Source: SURF-32 sp964648365 (GTDB lineage Bacteria; Planctomycetota; Phycisphaerae; UBA1845). Taken from it: 18,266 nt of DNA. The stretch lies in contig CAZYLK010000124.1 in assembly GCA_964648365.1 (NCBI GenBank), forward strand, positions 1 through 18,266, given 5' to 3'. Positions 1-6,201 of this stretch are shown here, in pieces. The stretch's first letter is position 1. Each line of letters opens with the position of its first letter. The position numbers and the translations under genes were made by a program. Under the pieces are notes generated by a model that was given only the letters and a program-made list of their open reading frames with translations, was not told the origin of the DNA and made no database searches.

Positions 1-416
1 CCGATCGGCGACTGGTCGATGTCGATGATCTTGTCGAGATGCTCCAGCCCGTCGATCCGCTCGCATCGACCGGGCGTCACCTTCTCCGCCCTGTTCAGGT
101 CACGCATCAGATGCTGGCAGAGGATGTCGTTGACCAGCGAACTCTTCCCGCTGCCCGACACACCGGTGACGCAGACGAACCGCTGCAACGGAATCGCCAC
201 GTCGATGTTGCGGAGGTTGTTCTGAGCGGCCCCGACGACGGTGAGCCAGGGAGCGTCGCCGTTGGAGGCGGCCGACGCAGCGCGGACATGGCGGCCGGCA
301 GCCTTCGACCGCTGTGACTGGGGCGACCCACGAGCCTTCTTGCGACCCGGCCGTACCACCCTAGGCGCCTTTCGCGTTGCCGTAGCCCGGCTCGTCGCCT
401 TCTTCTTTCGAGCCAT
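1..416 (-). CDS. uvrA: UvrA-type excinuclease ATPase, N-terminal part, starting with ATPase domain II (runs off the window)
   Basis: UvrA is the damage-sensing ATPase of nucleotide excision repair. The reading frame is open to the left edge, so only about 138 residues are visible. Residues 1-51 form a Lys/Arg/Ala-rich tail (MARKKKATSRATATRK...). The ABC domain then begins: residues 58-75 fit the usual 'VxGAxxNNLRNIDVxIPL' lead-in, 85-93 are the Walker A loop GVSGSGKSS, and 121-138 read IDGLEHLDKIIDIDQSPI. GVSGSGKSS followed by 'GLEHxDKxIDIDQSPIG' is the signature of the second (C-terminal) ATPase half of UvrA. The first half normally has GLSGSGKSS and 'YARQF'. No first-half sequence lies upstream. 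The ATG at 416 is chosen because the basic tail starts there; it has no clear Shine-Dalgarno. The frame stays open upstream to another ATG at 554, but that stretch does not look coding. The 221 bp to the next gene hold only a weak -10-like TACAAT on the minus strand (518-523). It could be a half-size or rearranged UvrA paralogue. Confidence 0.85.
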   Translation of the reverse strand, partial: MARKKKATSRATATRKAPRVVRPGRKKARGSPQSQRSKAAGRHVRAASAASNGDAPWLTVVGAAQNNLRNIDVAIPLQRFVCVTGVSGSGKSSLVNDILCQHLMRDLNRAEKVTPGRCERIDGLEHLDKIIDIDQSPI

Positions 417-637
417 GGCGGCAGTCCCGCACGGGCGGGCAACTCTCGTTCCGTCCCTCCCGCACCGCCGACCACGCGACGGCCGCGTATCGTAATCCCG
501 GGCGGTGGGAGCGGCGGATTGTAATCGGGGGCGCCGCCGGTCCCAAGGCGGCATGGACGGCACGCGCAGCCTGCAAGGCGGCCGGTCGGTTTGTCCTGCG
601 CTGCGACCTGACCTCGTTTCGAAGCACGCGCGGCCGG

Positions 638-1225
638 CTAAGCCGCCTCCAGCACCGCTCGACATCGCTCGATAAACGCCGCCTGCTCGCCACGCCCGGT
701 CAACTCGATGCCGAGGTTGATCAGCCGGGTCATGATTTCGCGGTTCCGCTTCCAGGTGATGTTGGGAAGTCCCGTAACCGGCTTGCCATCCCGGCCCATG
801 ACGCGGACCACGCCGGACTTGTGCACGGCGTGTGTCAGGTCGCCCCACGGATGGAACGGGCCGCGACGGCGGACGTTCCAGATGCCGTAGAAGTGCAGGC
901 CGTGACGCGAGAAAGCAACGCCACCTGTCGACCGTGTCAGCCCAAAATAGATTTGAACTGACGCACAGCCGGCGATGATGCCCGACTCGATCACGATCAG
1001 TCCACTCCGGGGCACGAGGGCCAGTTTGACAACCACCATCGCGGCCATGAATGCGCCCGTCGCCACCGCCAGCCGCCTGTAGTCCACGCGATAGTCCACA
1101 ACTTCCGCGGCAACCGGGCAGCCGCACTCCGGGCAGCGATCGCTGTGCCGGCTGCCCGTCAACGTGTACGCGCAGTTCAGGCACGCATCGCACGGCCGAA
1201 TGATGAATCGTCGGGCGGCGGACAT
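638..1225 (-). CDS. Zinc-ribbon, two-transmembrane hypothetical protein
   Basis: Function unknown. The 195-residue reading has an N-terminal zinc ribbon with six cysteines: C12, C15 and C18 (CDACLNC), then C31, C34 and C36 (CPECGC). Two hydrophobic segments follow at about 53-72 and 75-96, then a basic C-terminal half with 'GIWNVRRRGPFHPWGDL' and 'GLPNITWKRNREIMTRLINLG', probably cytoplasmic. Membrane proteins with a leading CxxC...CPECG ribbon are common in planctomycete genomes; this is family-level knowledge, not a functional assignment. The start is uncertain. The ATG at 1225 places the ribbon near the N-terminus, as is typical, but has no Shine-Dalgarno. An in-frame ATG at 1336 has GGGAG eight bases upstream and would add 37 unremarkable residues. 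Gene reality is likely from the ribbon and membrane pattern. Confidence 0.7.
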   Translation of the reverse strand: MSAARRFIIRPCDACLNCAYTLTGSRHSDRCPECGCPVAAEVVDYRVDYRRLAVATGAFMAAMVVVKLALVPRSGLIVIESGIIAGCASVQIYFGLTRSTGGVAFSRHGLHFYGIWNVRRRGPFHPWGDLTHAVHKSGVVRVMGRDGKPVTGLPNITWKRNREIMTRLINLGIELTGRGEQAAFIERCRAVLEAA

Positions 1226-1448
1226 CTCAGGAGGTATTGCGGCAGTGTCCGCAAGCGGCGCCTCTCGCCAGGACTGATGCACTGCGACCGACTCGCACCG
1301 CCCCCAGTCATGCGAGCGCCGAATTGTAGCGTCCATTGGCGCCACTCCCAACAGCGGAAGCGGCTGGAGGAGCGTCCCGCCGGGCGTCCTCCGATCGCGC
1401 GAGATTCCACGGAAGGGTGCTCGCGCCTGTCCCCGGCCGGCGCACGGT

Positions 1449-1512
1449 GCAAGCCCGGGACGTTGCGTGCCGGGCGGCATGGAGCGCCCCAACCTGCAAT
1501 ACCCGGGCTTGC
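1449..1512. repeat. Nested inverted repeat, possible structured element
   Basis: The outer arms GCAAGCCCGGG (1449-1459) and CCCGGGCTTGC (1502-1512) are perfectly complementary over 11 bp. Inside them GTTGC (1462-1466) can pair with GCAAT (1496-1500, one G-T pair), and GGGCG (1472-1476) with CGCCC (1485-1489) around an 8-base loop. Three stacked helices separated by small internal loops suggest a folded RNA or a repeat unit. It lies in the 468-bp gap at 1226-1693 between two minus-strand genes. I see no gene in that gap; its other feature is the dispersed repeat at 1593-1654. Confidence 0.5.
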
Positions 1513-1592
1513 GCTTCACACGCTCACAGGCCGTGGTCTCGCGGCGCACGTGGTCGAGAACCGCGGAGCAACGGCGTTACGTCGTCGCGCAC

Positions 1593-1654
1593 ACTGCTCA
1601 AGAGCAGTGGCACCAGTGGCGACTAACTGTGCCTCTGGTGCCACGAAGTGCCAC
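1593..1654 (-). repeat. Dispersed hairpin repeat, copy 1
   Basis: The palindrome ACTGCTCAAGAGCAGT lies at 1593-1608. It is followed by GTGGCACCAG (1607-1616), which pairs perfectly with CTGGTGCCAC (1635-1644), and by a further GTGCCAC at 1648-1654. Read on the minus strand it begins about 40 bases after the stop of the secreted-protein gene, with the GGTGCCAC units first and the TGCTC...GAGCA hairpin last. The same arrangement follows modC (copy 3). Other copies are at 10531-10590 and 14248-14300. Confidence 0.75.
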
Positions 1655-1693
1655 GCCTCGACTTCGCAGGTGCCGGACCCGGTTCCGCCGCCG

Positions 1694-2269
1694 TCACCCC
1701 TTCGCGCACACGTCGTCCAGGTACATCACGTCGCCGCCGACGGCGAAGCTGTTGATCGCCGAGGTCTTCTTCTTCAGTGTGACCTTGCAGCCTGTCGCCT
1801 TGTACTTGACGCCGCCGTAGACGCCGTTGGGCAGGGCCGTAAACGACGGGCGGACGTAGCACTGGCCGTTGATCACGATCTCGACGTTGGGATAAACGAT
1901 CGCGTACTTGAAGCTGAGCTTCTTGACCGGATCCCCGCTGAAGAAGTCGGCCATGTTGAAGTCCAGCAGCACCTGGTCGATGATCAGTTCATTCGGTGCG
2001 GAGCCGTTGCCGCCGCAGGCGTTGACGGCCGGGTTGACCGTCGCGCCGCCCATCAGCATCTGCCCGCTGCACGAGTCGCCGATCGTGCTGTTGACCGGTC
2101 CGACGTTGATGTTGACCCCCTGGCTGACGAACGGCCCCTGATATCCGCCGTTGCCGGGCAGGTCGTCGAAATCGACACACTTCTTACCGGCCATGGCCGA
2201 CTGAACCGCCAGCCCCGCCACACACGCGCTGAACGCGACCATCCGAAGTACAGACGTAAACGACTTCAT
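1694..2269 (-). CDS. Secreted six-cysteine hypothetical protein
   Basis: This is a 191-residue protein with a clear Sec signal peptide: MKSFTSVLRM followed by a hydrophobic stretch, with likely cleavage after AMA at residue 27. The mature part starts GKKCVDFDDLPGNGGYQGPF and is rich in Gly, Asn and Val. It has six cysteines after cleavage (KKCVD, DSCSG, NACGG, GQCYV, TGCKV and DVCAKG at the very end), an even number that could form three disulfides in an extracytoplasmic protein. The 'FDDLPG...GVNINVG' opening resembles extracellular beta-sandwich proteins, but I do not recognise a named family. The ATG at 2269 is chosen because the signal peptide starts there; the frame continues upstream without a better start. 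An AGGG-type purine stretch lies just upstream. A hairpin (2300-2330) sits in its leader. Confidence 0.75.
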   Translation of the reverse strand: MKSFTSVLRMVAFSACVAGLAVQSAMAGKKCVDFDDLPGNGGYQGPFVSQGVNINVGPVNSTIGDSCSGQMLMGGATVNPAVNACGGNGSAPNELIIDQVLLDFNMADFFSGDPVKKLSFKYAIVYPNVEIVINGQCYVRPSFTALPNGVYGGVKYKATGCKVTLKKKTSAINSFAVGGDVMYLDDVCAKG

Positions 2270-2812
2270 GACCCTGATCCCTGTGAAACCGGACGAAAGA
2301 CCGCTCGCCGACATGGCACAACCGAGCGGTGTCGGGCGGATACACACGGATTCGCGATCCGGGCCGTGATCAAGACCCGCGGCCGGTCCGGGCGACCCGC
2401 CGACGACGTGGGAGCTGTCCGGCGCGTGGCGTGCCGCGTGCGGTGCGACTCCATGAACGGCGTCGGCTGGATTACCGGTCGTCTTGGAGTGCGGCGAGAG
2501 AGGCGCAGATGGGCCGCGCTCAGCCGCTTCGTGTGGTGACGGCCGCACCCGGCCGCGTTCCCACACACCTGGCCGCCGACGGCCATTCCGGCGAACGCCG
2601 GTCCTTGCTGTAAATTGTTTATTTTCAGCATCTTATATGATTGTCGTCGCTTGGCACGCCCAATGCCATCAGGCCGCTGTTCGGCCGGAGTGCATCGCAA
2701 CCGCGACGCATCGACGGCCGGGCAGCGTCTTGTCCGCGTTCGATCCAGCCCGTGGTCGAATCAGGCGGGAGTTTGATTTGCACGGGTGGGGAAGATCTCT
2801 GAGGAGAAGAAC
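2270..2812. other. Divergent intergenic region between two secreted-protein genes
   Basis: This is 543 bp without a convincing gene; the open frames crossing it are compositional shadows. Two things stand out. A perfect 8-bp inverted repeat, ACCGCTCG (2300-2307) and CGAGCGGT (2323-2330) with a 15-base loop, lies 31-61 bases upstream of the minus-strand secreted-protein start and could be a leader hairpin or operator. An AT-rich island at 2605-2641, striking in this GC-rich DNA, holds TTGTTT (2615-2620) and TATGAT (2636-2641) 15 bases apart. It is the best candidate promoter for the plus-strand gene at 2813, although the spacing is short. Confidence 0.4.
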
Positions 2813-3154
2813 ATGCGTAAGGTGATGTTGATGGTGGCGGCGGTTGCGTTCGTGGCGAGCCTGGCGGCGGCCCCGGCAATGGCGGAGGACTGCACCGGAA
2901 ACGAGAAGGTGAAGGTCTCCTGCAAGGGGAACAAGAACAAGGCCCAGCTCAAGATCAAGGTCAAGGGCGCCGTGGCCGATTCGACTCTGGCCGTGCGGTT
3001 TGACGACGATCCGGACACCGACGTGGCCGTCGAGACGAACAGCAAGGGCAAGGGCAAGGTCAAGACGAAAGAGTCCACGCTGGGTGAAGGCGACCACACC
3101 TGGGCGCTGCTCAGCGGCGAGTCGACCTGCGCCAGCGGCGACGTGAGCTGCTGA
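2813..3154 (+). CDS. Small secreted Lys-rich hypothetical protein
   Basis: This is a 113-residue protein with a textbook signal peptide (MRKVMLMVAAVAFVASLAAA, likely cleavage after AMA at residue 24). The mature protein alternates Lys/Val segments (NEKVKVSCKGNKNKAQLKIK, SKGKGKVKTKES) with an acidic patch (RFDDDPDTD). It has four cysteines, two near the mature N-terminus and two at the C-terminus (STCASGDVSC), enough for two disulfides. No enzyme motif is visible and I do not recognise the family. The start at 2813 is fixed by GAGGAG at 2801-2806, six bases upstream; an earlier in-frame ATG at 2786 lacks a site and would spoil the signal peptide. A strong intrinsic terminator follows about 50 bases after the stop, so it is probably a single-gene unit. 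Lys-rich tracts could bind acidic polymers or be structural; that is speculation. Confidence 0.8.
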   Translation: MRKVMLMVAAVAFVASLAAAPAMAEDCTGNEKVKVSCKGNKNKAQLKIKVKGAVADSTLAVRFDDDPDTDVAVETNSKGKGKVKTKESTLGEGDHTWALLSGESTCASGDVSC

Positions 3155-3206
3155 TCGCTCGATACCCGGCGCATTCGCCGACGGGCGGGTGGGCCGATCG
3201 CAGATG

Positions 3207-3256
3207 AAGCCGAGCCGTTGCGGAGGAACGTACGCACCGGCCGGCTTCTTTTTTTT
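3207..3256 (+). terminator. Intrinsic terminator after the Lys-rich secreted protein gene
   Basis: AAGCCG-A-GCC (3207-3216) can pair with GGCCGGCTT (3239-3247), leaving one bulged A. The stem is followed one base later by eight T residues (3249-3256). This is the clearest rho-independent terminator in the window. It separates the secreted-protein gene from xseB. Confidence 0.65.
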
Positions 3257-3423
3257 GCGCTCCCACCGCGCGGCGAGCCCGATTGCGGGTGGAACGCCTC
3301 GGGACATCAGCGTACGATGCGCCACCAACCGGCACGACCACCCGGCCGGCGATGCGTGCCCACCATGCTGGTGCAGGCCGGATCTGCCAGCCGTCCCGTG
3401 GCGCCGGCGCAGCCGGACCGACG

Positions 3424-3765
3424 ATGGCCAAGAAGAAGCCCGCATTTGAAGAGGCCCTGCAGCAACTCGAGTCGATCGCGCGGCAAATCGAGTCGGGTCA
3501 GATCGGTCTGGAAGATTCGATCTCGCGCTACGAAGAAGGCATGGGCCTGATCCGGCATTGCCGCGACGTGCTGGCCCGCGCGGAAATGCGCATCCAGAAG
3601 ATCCAGCTCGATGACGACGGCCGCGTGCAGAGTGAAGCGCTGAGCGACCCGACAGGTTCCGCCGGGCCGTCCGGCGGCGGCGATTCAGCCTCGGCTGCGG
3701 GCGGCGCCGAGCAGTCGTCCGCACCGGGCGGCGCCGACCTTTCAGGCCACGGCGCCGCGGGGTGA
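3424..3765 (+). CDS. xseB: Exodeoxyribonuclease VII small subunit
   Basis: XseB is the small subunit of exonuclease VII, which degrades single-stranded DNA together with the large subunit XseA. Residues 5-65 match the family closely: FEEALQQLESIARQIESGQI, then 'GLEDSISRYEEGMGLIRHCRDVLARAEMRI' with the typical SxxxYEEGMxLxxxC core. The protein has 113 residues against about 70-85 for most members; residues 75-113 are a Gly/Ser/Ala tail of low complexity. The ATG at 3424 begins exactly at the family's N-terminus (MAKKKPAFEEAL); no good Shine-Dalgarno precedes it. No xseA lies in the window. The fluoride channel gene follows after 16 bases, suggesting co-transcription. Confidence 0.92.
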   Translation: MAKKKPAFEEALQQLESIARQIESGQIGLEDSISRYEEGMGLIRHCRDVLARAEMRIQKIQLDDDGRVQSEALSDPTGSAGPSGGGDSASAAGGAEQSSAPGGADLSGHGAAG

Positions 3766-3781
3766 GGAACGGGAGCACCGC

Positions 3782-4156
3782 GTGTTGAAGTGCCTGCTCA
3801 TCGCGCTCGGGGGCGGCGCCGGGTCGCTTCTGCGTTACCTCGTCGCCGGGTGGGGGCAGCGCCTCTGCGGTTCCGGGTTTCCTGCGGGCACGCTTCTGGT
3901 CAATGTGACCGGCTGTCTGGCCATCGGCATGGTAGGAGCGCTGCTGACCGGGCCGGTGCTGATCCGGGAAGAGTATCGCTTTGCCATCCTCGTCGGACTG
4001 CTGGGCGGCTTCACCACGTTTTCGTCCTTCGGATACGAGACGCTGGAACTGGCTCAGAGCCGCAAGTATGCCCAGGCAGTTGCCAACGTCCTCGTCAGCA
4101 ATGCGGCCGGGCTGGCTGCAGTCTGGATCGGATACCGGCTCGCGCAACGGGTGTAG
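3782..4156 (+). CDS. crcB: Fluoride channel FluC/CrcB
   Basis: FluC is a small dual-topology membrane channel that lets fluoride leave the cytoplasm. The 124-residue length is typical. Family signatures are visible: GGGAGSLLRY at 10-19, GTLLVNVTG at 36-44 with the pore Asn41, and GGFTTFSSF at 75-83 carrying the phenylalanines (F80, F83) that line the fluoride path. There are four hydrophobic segments. The start is GTG at 3782, supported by GGGAG at 3771-3775, six bases upstream. A single crcB gene is consistent with a homodimer. A DUF190 gene follows 18 bases downstream. There is no room for a crcB fluoride riboswitch in the 16-base gap, and I did not recognise one further upstream. Confidence 0.93.
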   Translation: MLKCLLIALGGGAGSLLRYLVAGWGQRLCGSGFPAGTLLVNVTGCLAIGMVGALLTGPVLIREEYRFAILVGLLGGFTTFSSFGYETLELAQSRKYAQAVANVLVSNAAGLAAVWIGYRLAQRV

Positions 4157-4174
4157 CGTGAAAGTGAAGCGGCG

Positions 4175-4528
4175 ATGAAGATTCCACAGCAGGGTTGTCT
4201 GCTTCGCGTGTTCATCGGCGAAAGCGACCGCTGGCACGGCCGGCCGCTGTACGAAGCCATCGTTCACAAAGCCCGAGAACTGCACCTGGCCGGGGCTACG
4301 GTGCTGCGCGGCCCGATGGGGTTCGGCGCGCACAGCCGGCTCCACACGTCCAAGATTCTGCGTCTGTCCGACGATCTGCCCATCGTCATCGAGATCGTCG
4401 ACGCGCGAGAGAAGATCGACGAACTCCTGCCGTTCATCGATGAGATGGTCACCGAGGGGCTGGTGACGCTGGAGCGGGTCGAGGTCATCAAGTACCGCGC
4501 CGAGAAGCGTCCCGAGCCCGCGTCGTAG
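4175..4528 (+). CDS. DUF190 family protein
   Basis: This is a 117-residue cytoplasmic protein of the DUF190 (PF02641) family, a small alpha/beta fold related to PII-like proteins. Recognisable blocks are LLRVFIGESDRWHGRPLYEA, 'GATVLRGPMGFGAHSRLHTSKILRLSDDLPIVIEIVD' and 'LLPFIDEMVTEGLVTLERVEV'. DUF190 genes are repeatedly found beside or fused to crcB, so a role in regulating or assisting fluoride export is a reasonable inference; the biochemical function is not established to my knowledge. The ATG at 4175 fits the family N-terminus. It is the last gene of the xseB-crcB-DUF190 run, and a small hairpin follows at 4547-4562. Confidence 0.88.
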   Translation: MKIPQQGCLLRVFIGESDRWHGRPLYEAIVHKARELHLAGATVLRGPMGFGAHSRLHTSKILRLSDDLPIVIEIVDAREKIDELLPFIDEMVTEGLVTLERVEVIKYRAEKRPEPAS

Positions 4529-4546
4529 CGCCGGCGAACCCGCATG

Positions 4547-4562
4547 TGACGGTAAGCCGTCA
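4547..4562. terminator. Hairpin between convergent genes
   Basis: TGACGG-TAAG-CCGTCA is a perfect 6-bp stem with a 4-base loop, 18 bases after the DUF190 stop and 70 bases from the pyruvate kinase stop on the other strand. It has no T run, so it would be at best a weak or factor-assisted bidirectional terminator. The same stem sequence recurs after pyrC (12029-12043). Confidence 0.35.
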
Positions 4563-4631
4563 GTGGATCAGAGGCACGGCGAACGCATCGGGAGGTGTGG
4601 CCGCGGAGAAGCGCACCCGGACTCATGTCGT

Positions 4632-6095
4632 TCAACGAGACGCCGGTCCAGGTGGCTCGTCGCGCCAGATCGACAGGTTTGACGCCCGCTCAGGGTGCTG
4701 AGGGTCGCCGACGACGACCATGAGGCTGCTGGCGGCCCGGCCGTAGCGAGCGGCGATCCGGTTATGGACCGCGGGCCACGACGCCTCCTCGCCGGCGCTT
4801 TCCCCCACGCTGACCGCCAGTGGCTCGACCCCGTAGCACAGGGCAAGCTGATGACAGACGGTCTCATCGGACGACAGGCCGACGATGGGCTGCGTCGGCT
4901 GGTACTTGGCGATCCAGCGGGCGGTCGTTCCGCTGTGACACCACACCACGATGAGCTTGGCGCCCAGATCGCGGGCAATCAGCGCGGCGCTGCGGGCAAC
5001 GGCCGACTTCGTCGCGTCCACCTCCTGCCCGACGACGAGGCGCTGGTCGAGCAGCCCGTCCGCCTCGCCGGGCGTCGAACCGCGAAAGGTCATTGCCTCC
5101 CGCGCGATCAGATTCAGCATCTCGACCGACTCCACCGGATAACGGCCCACCGCCGACTCGGCGGAGAGCATGACCGCGTCGGCGCCGTCCAGCACGGCAT
5201 TGGCCACGTCGCTGACTTCGGCCCGCGTGGGCGTGGCGTTCGAGACCATGCTGTGGAGCATCTGCGTCGCGATGATGACCGGCTTACCCGCCCGGCGGCA
5301 GCGGCGCACCATGTCCTTCTGCAGGATCGGCAAACGCCACACGTCCATCTCCACGCCCAGGTCGCCGCGGGCCACCAGAACCGCGTCGGCCTTCGCGATG
5401 ATCTCGTCGAGCGAACGGATTGCCTGCGGCGTCTCGATCTTGACCACCACGGGAACGTGCCGCCCCGCGTCGTCCATCACGCGATGGAGTGCGTCGATGT
5501 CCGCCGGACCGCGGACGAACGAAAGCGCGACGTACTCGACGCCGGCCTGTAAGGCCCACCGCACGTCCCGGACGTCCTTGTCGGTCAGCGCCGGCAGCGA
5601 GAGGTTCGAGTCCGGGAGGTTGAGGCCCTTGTGCGTGCCGATGACGCCGCCGTTCTCGCAGCGGCACTCGATGGAGGAATCATGTCGAGCGGTGACGCGC
5701 AGGCGGATCAGGCCGTCGTCGATGAGCACGCGGTCGCCGACCGAAACGTCCTGCGACAACGCCGGGTGCGACGTGCTGAACCGCGCGGCCGTGCCGTCGA
5801 TCGGCTCCGGCTGGATCCGGCACACGGCGCCGGCAGCGATCTCAGCCTGACCGTCGACCATGACGCCGGTTCGTACCTTCGGCCCGCACAGGTCGGCCAT
5901 GACGGCCGCGTAGACGCCCAGGCTCTTCCGGAGGCGATGAAACTCACTCAGTACGGCCGCGTGCTCGTCGATGGCGCCGTGCGACATGTTGAGCCGGACG
6001 ACGTCGACGCCGGCCCAGATCAGCCGCTCGAGCATGGCGGGCGATCGGGTTGCGGGACCGAGCGTAGCGACGATCTTGATCTTGTCCGTCTTCAA
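4632..6095 (-). CDS. pyk: Pyruvate kinase
   Basis: This enzyme transfers phosphate from phosphoenolpyruvate to ADP in the last step of glycolysis. The 487-residue length is normal. The barrel opens with KIVATLGPATRSPA and VVRLNMSHG (R34, N36, S38, H39). The B domain spans about 73-170. Catalytic blocks follow: VVVKIETPQ (K219, metal ligand E221), ARGDLGVEM (D245), IIATQMLHSM (T277), and 'TRAEVSDVANAVLDGADAVMLSAESAVGRYP'. The C-terminal regulatory domain continues to the end. The start is TTG at 6095, with AGGAG eight bases upstream. An ATG at 6103 is out of frame and leads into a short shadow. A good -35/-10 pair lies about 40-70 bases upstream (6134-6162), so pyk can be transcribed independently of the glycosylase gene 106 bp upstream. 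Confidence 0.96.
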   Translation of the reverse strand: MKTDKIKIVATLGPATRSPAMLERLIWAGVDVVRLNMSHGAIDEHAAVLSEFHRLRKSLGVYAAVMADLCGPKVRTGVMVDGQAEIAAGAVCRIQPEPIDGTAARFSTSHPALSQDVSVGDRVLIDDGLIRLRVTARHDSSIECRCENGGVIGTHKGLNLPDSNLSLPALTDKDVRDVRWALQAGVEYVALSFVRGPADIDALHRVMDDAGRHVPVVVKIETPQAIRSLDEIIAKADAVLVARGDLGVEMDVWRLPILQKDMVRRCRRAGKPVIIATQMLHSMVSNATPTRAEVSDVANAVLDGADAVMLSAESAVGRYPVESVEMLNLIAREAMTFRGSTPGEADGLLDQRLVVGQEVDATKSAVARSAALIARDLGAKLIVVWCHSGTTARWIAKYQPTQPIVGLSSDETVCHQLALCYGVEPLAVSVGESAGEEASWPAVHNRIAARYGRAASSLMVVVGDPQHPERASNLSIWRDEPPGPASR

Positions 6096-6133
6096 AAAGC
6101 ATGCTCCTGTTGCAGATGCGTCGCAACCGGCAC

Positions 6134-6162
6134 ATTAGACGCGCCGGACGCGCGCCTGTCGA
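6134..6162 (-). promoter_or_regulatory. Sigma-70-like promoter for pyk
   Basis: On the minus strand TCGACA (6162-6157, five of six matches to TTGACA) is followed after exactly 17 bases by TCTAAT (6139-6134, five of six to TATAAT). The predicted start site, about seven bases on, gives a leader of roughly 30 bases ending in the AGGAG site of pyk. CCTG...CAGG around the -35 box (6155-6167) is a small dyad that could bind a regulator. Confidence 0.5.
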
Positions 6163-6201
6163 GCAGGCGAAGGAAGTTTGCCGGTCGGCCGATGGCGGGC
6201 G

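Noticed and set aside
1145..2539. Long plus-strand open frame (464 codons)
   Set aside because: It lies antisense to the zinc-ribbon and signal-peptide genes, crosses repeats and has Arg/Ala-rich, motif-free translation; it is a GC-driven shadow.
3257..3423. Fluoride riboswitch upstream of xseB-crcB
   Set aside because: I could not find the conserved crcB-motif core by eye, and crcB itself has only a 16-base gap before it.
2669..4345. Long minus-strand open frame (558 codons)
   Set aside because: It is antisense to xseB, crcB, DUF190 and the secreted-protein gene, all with clear family matches or signals, and has no recognisable domain.
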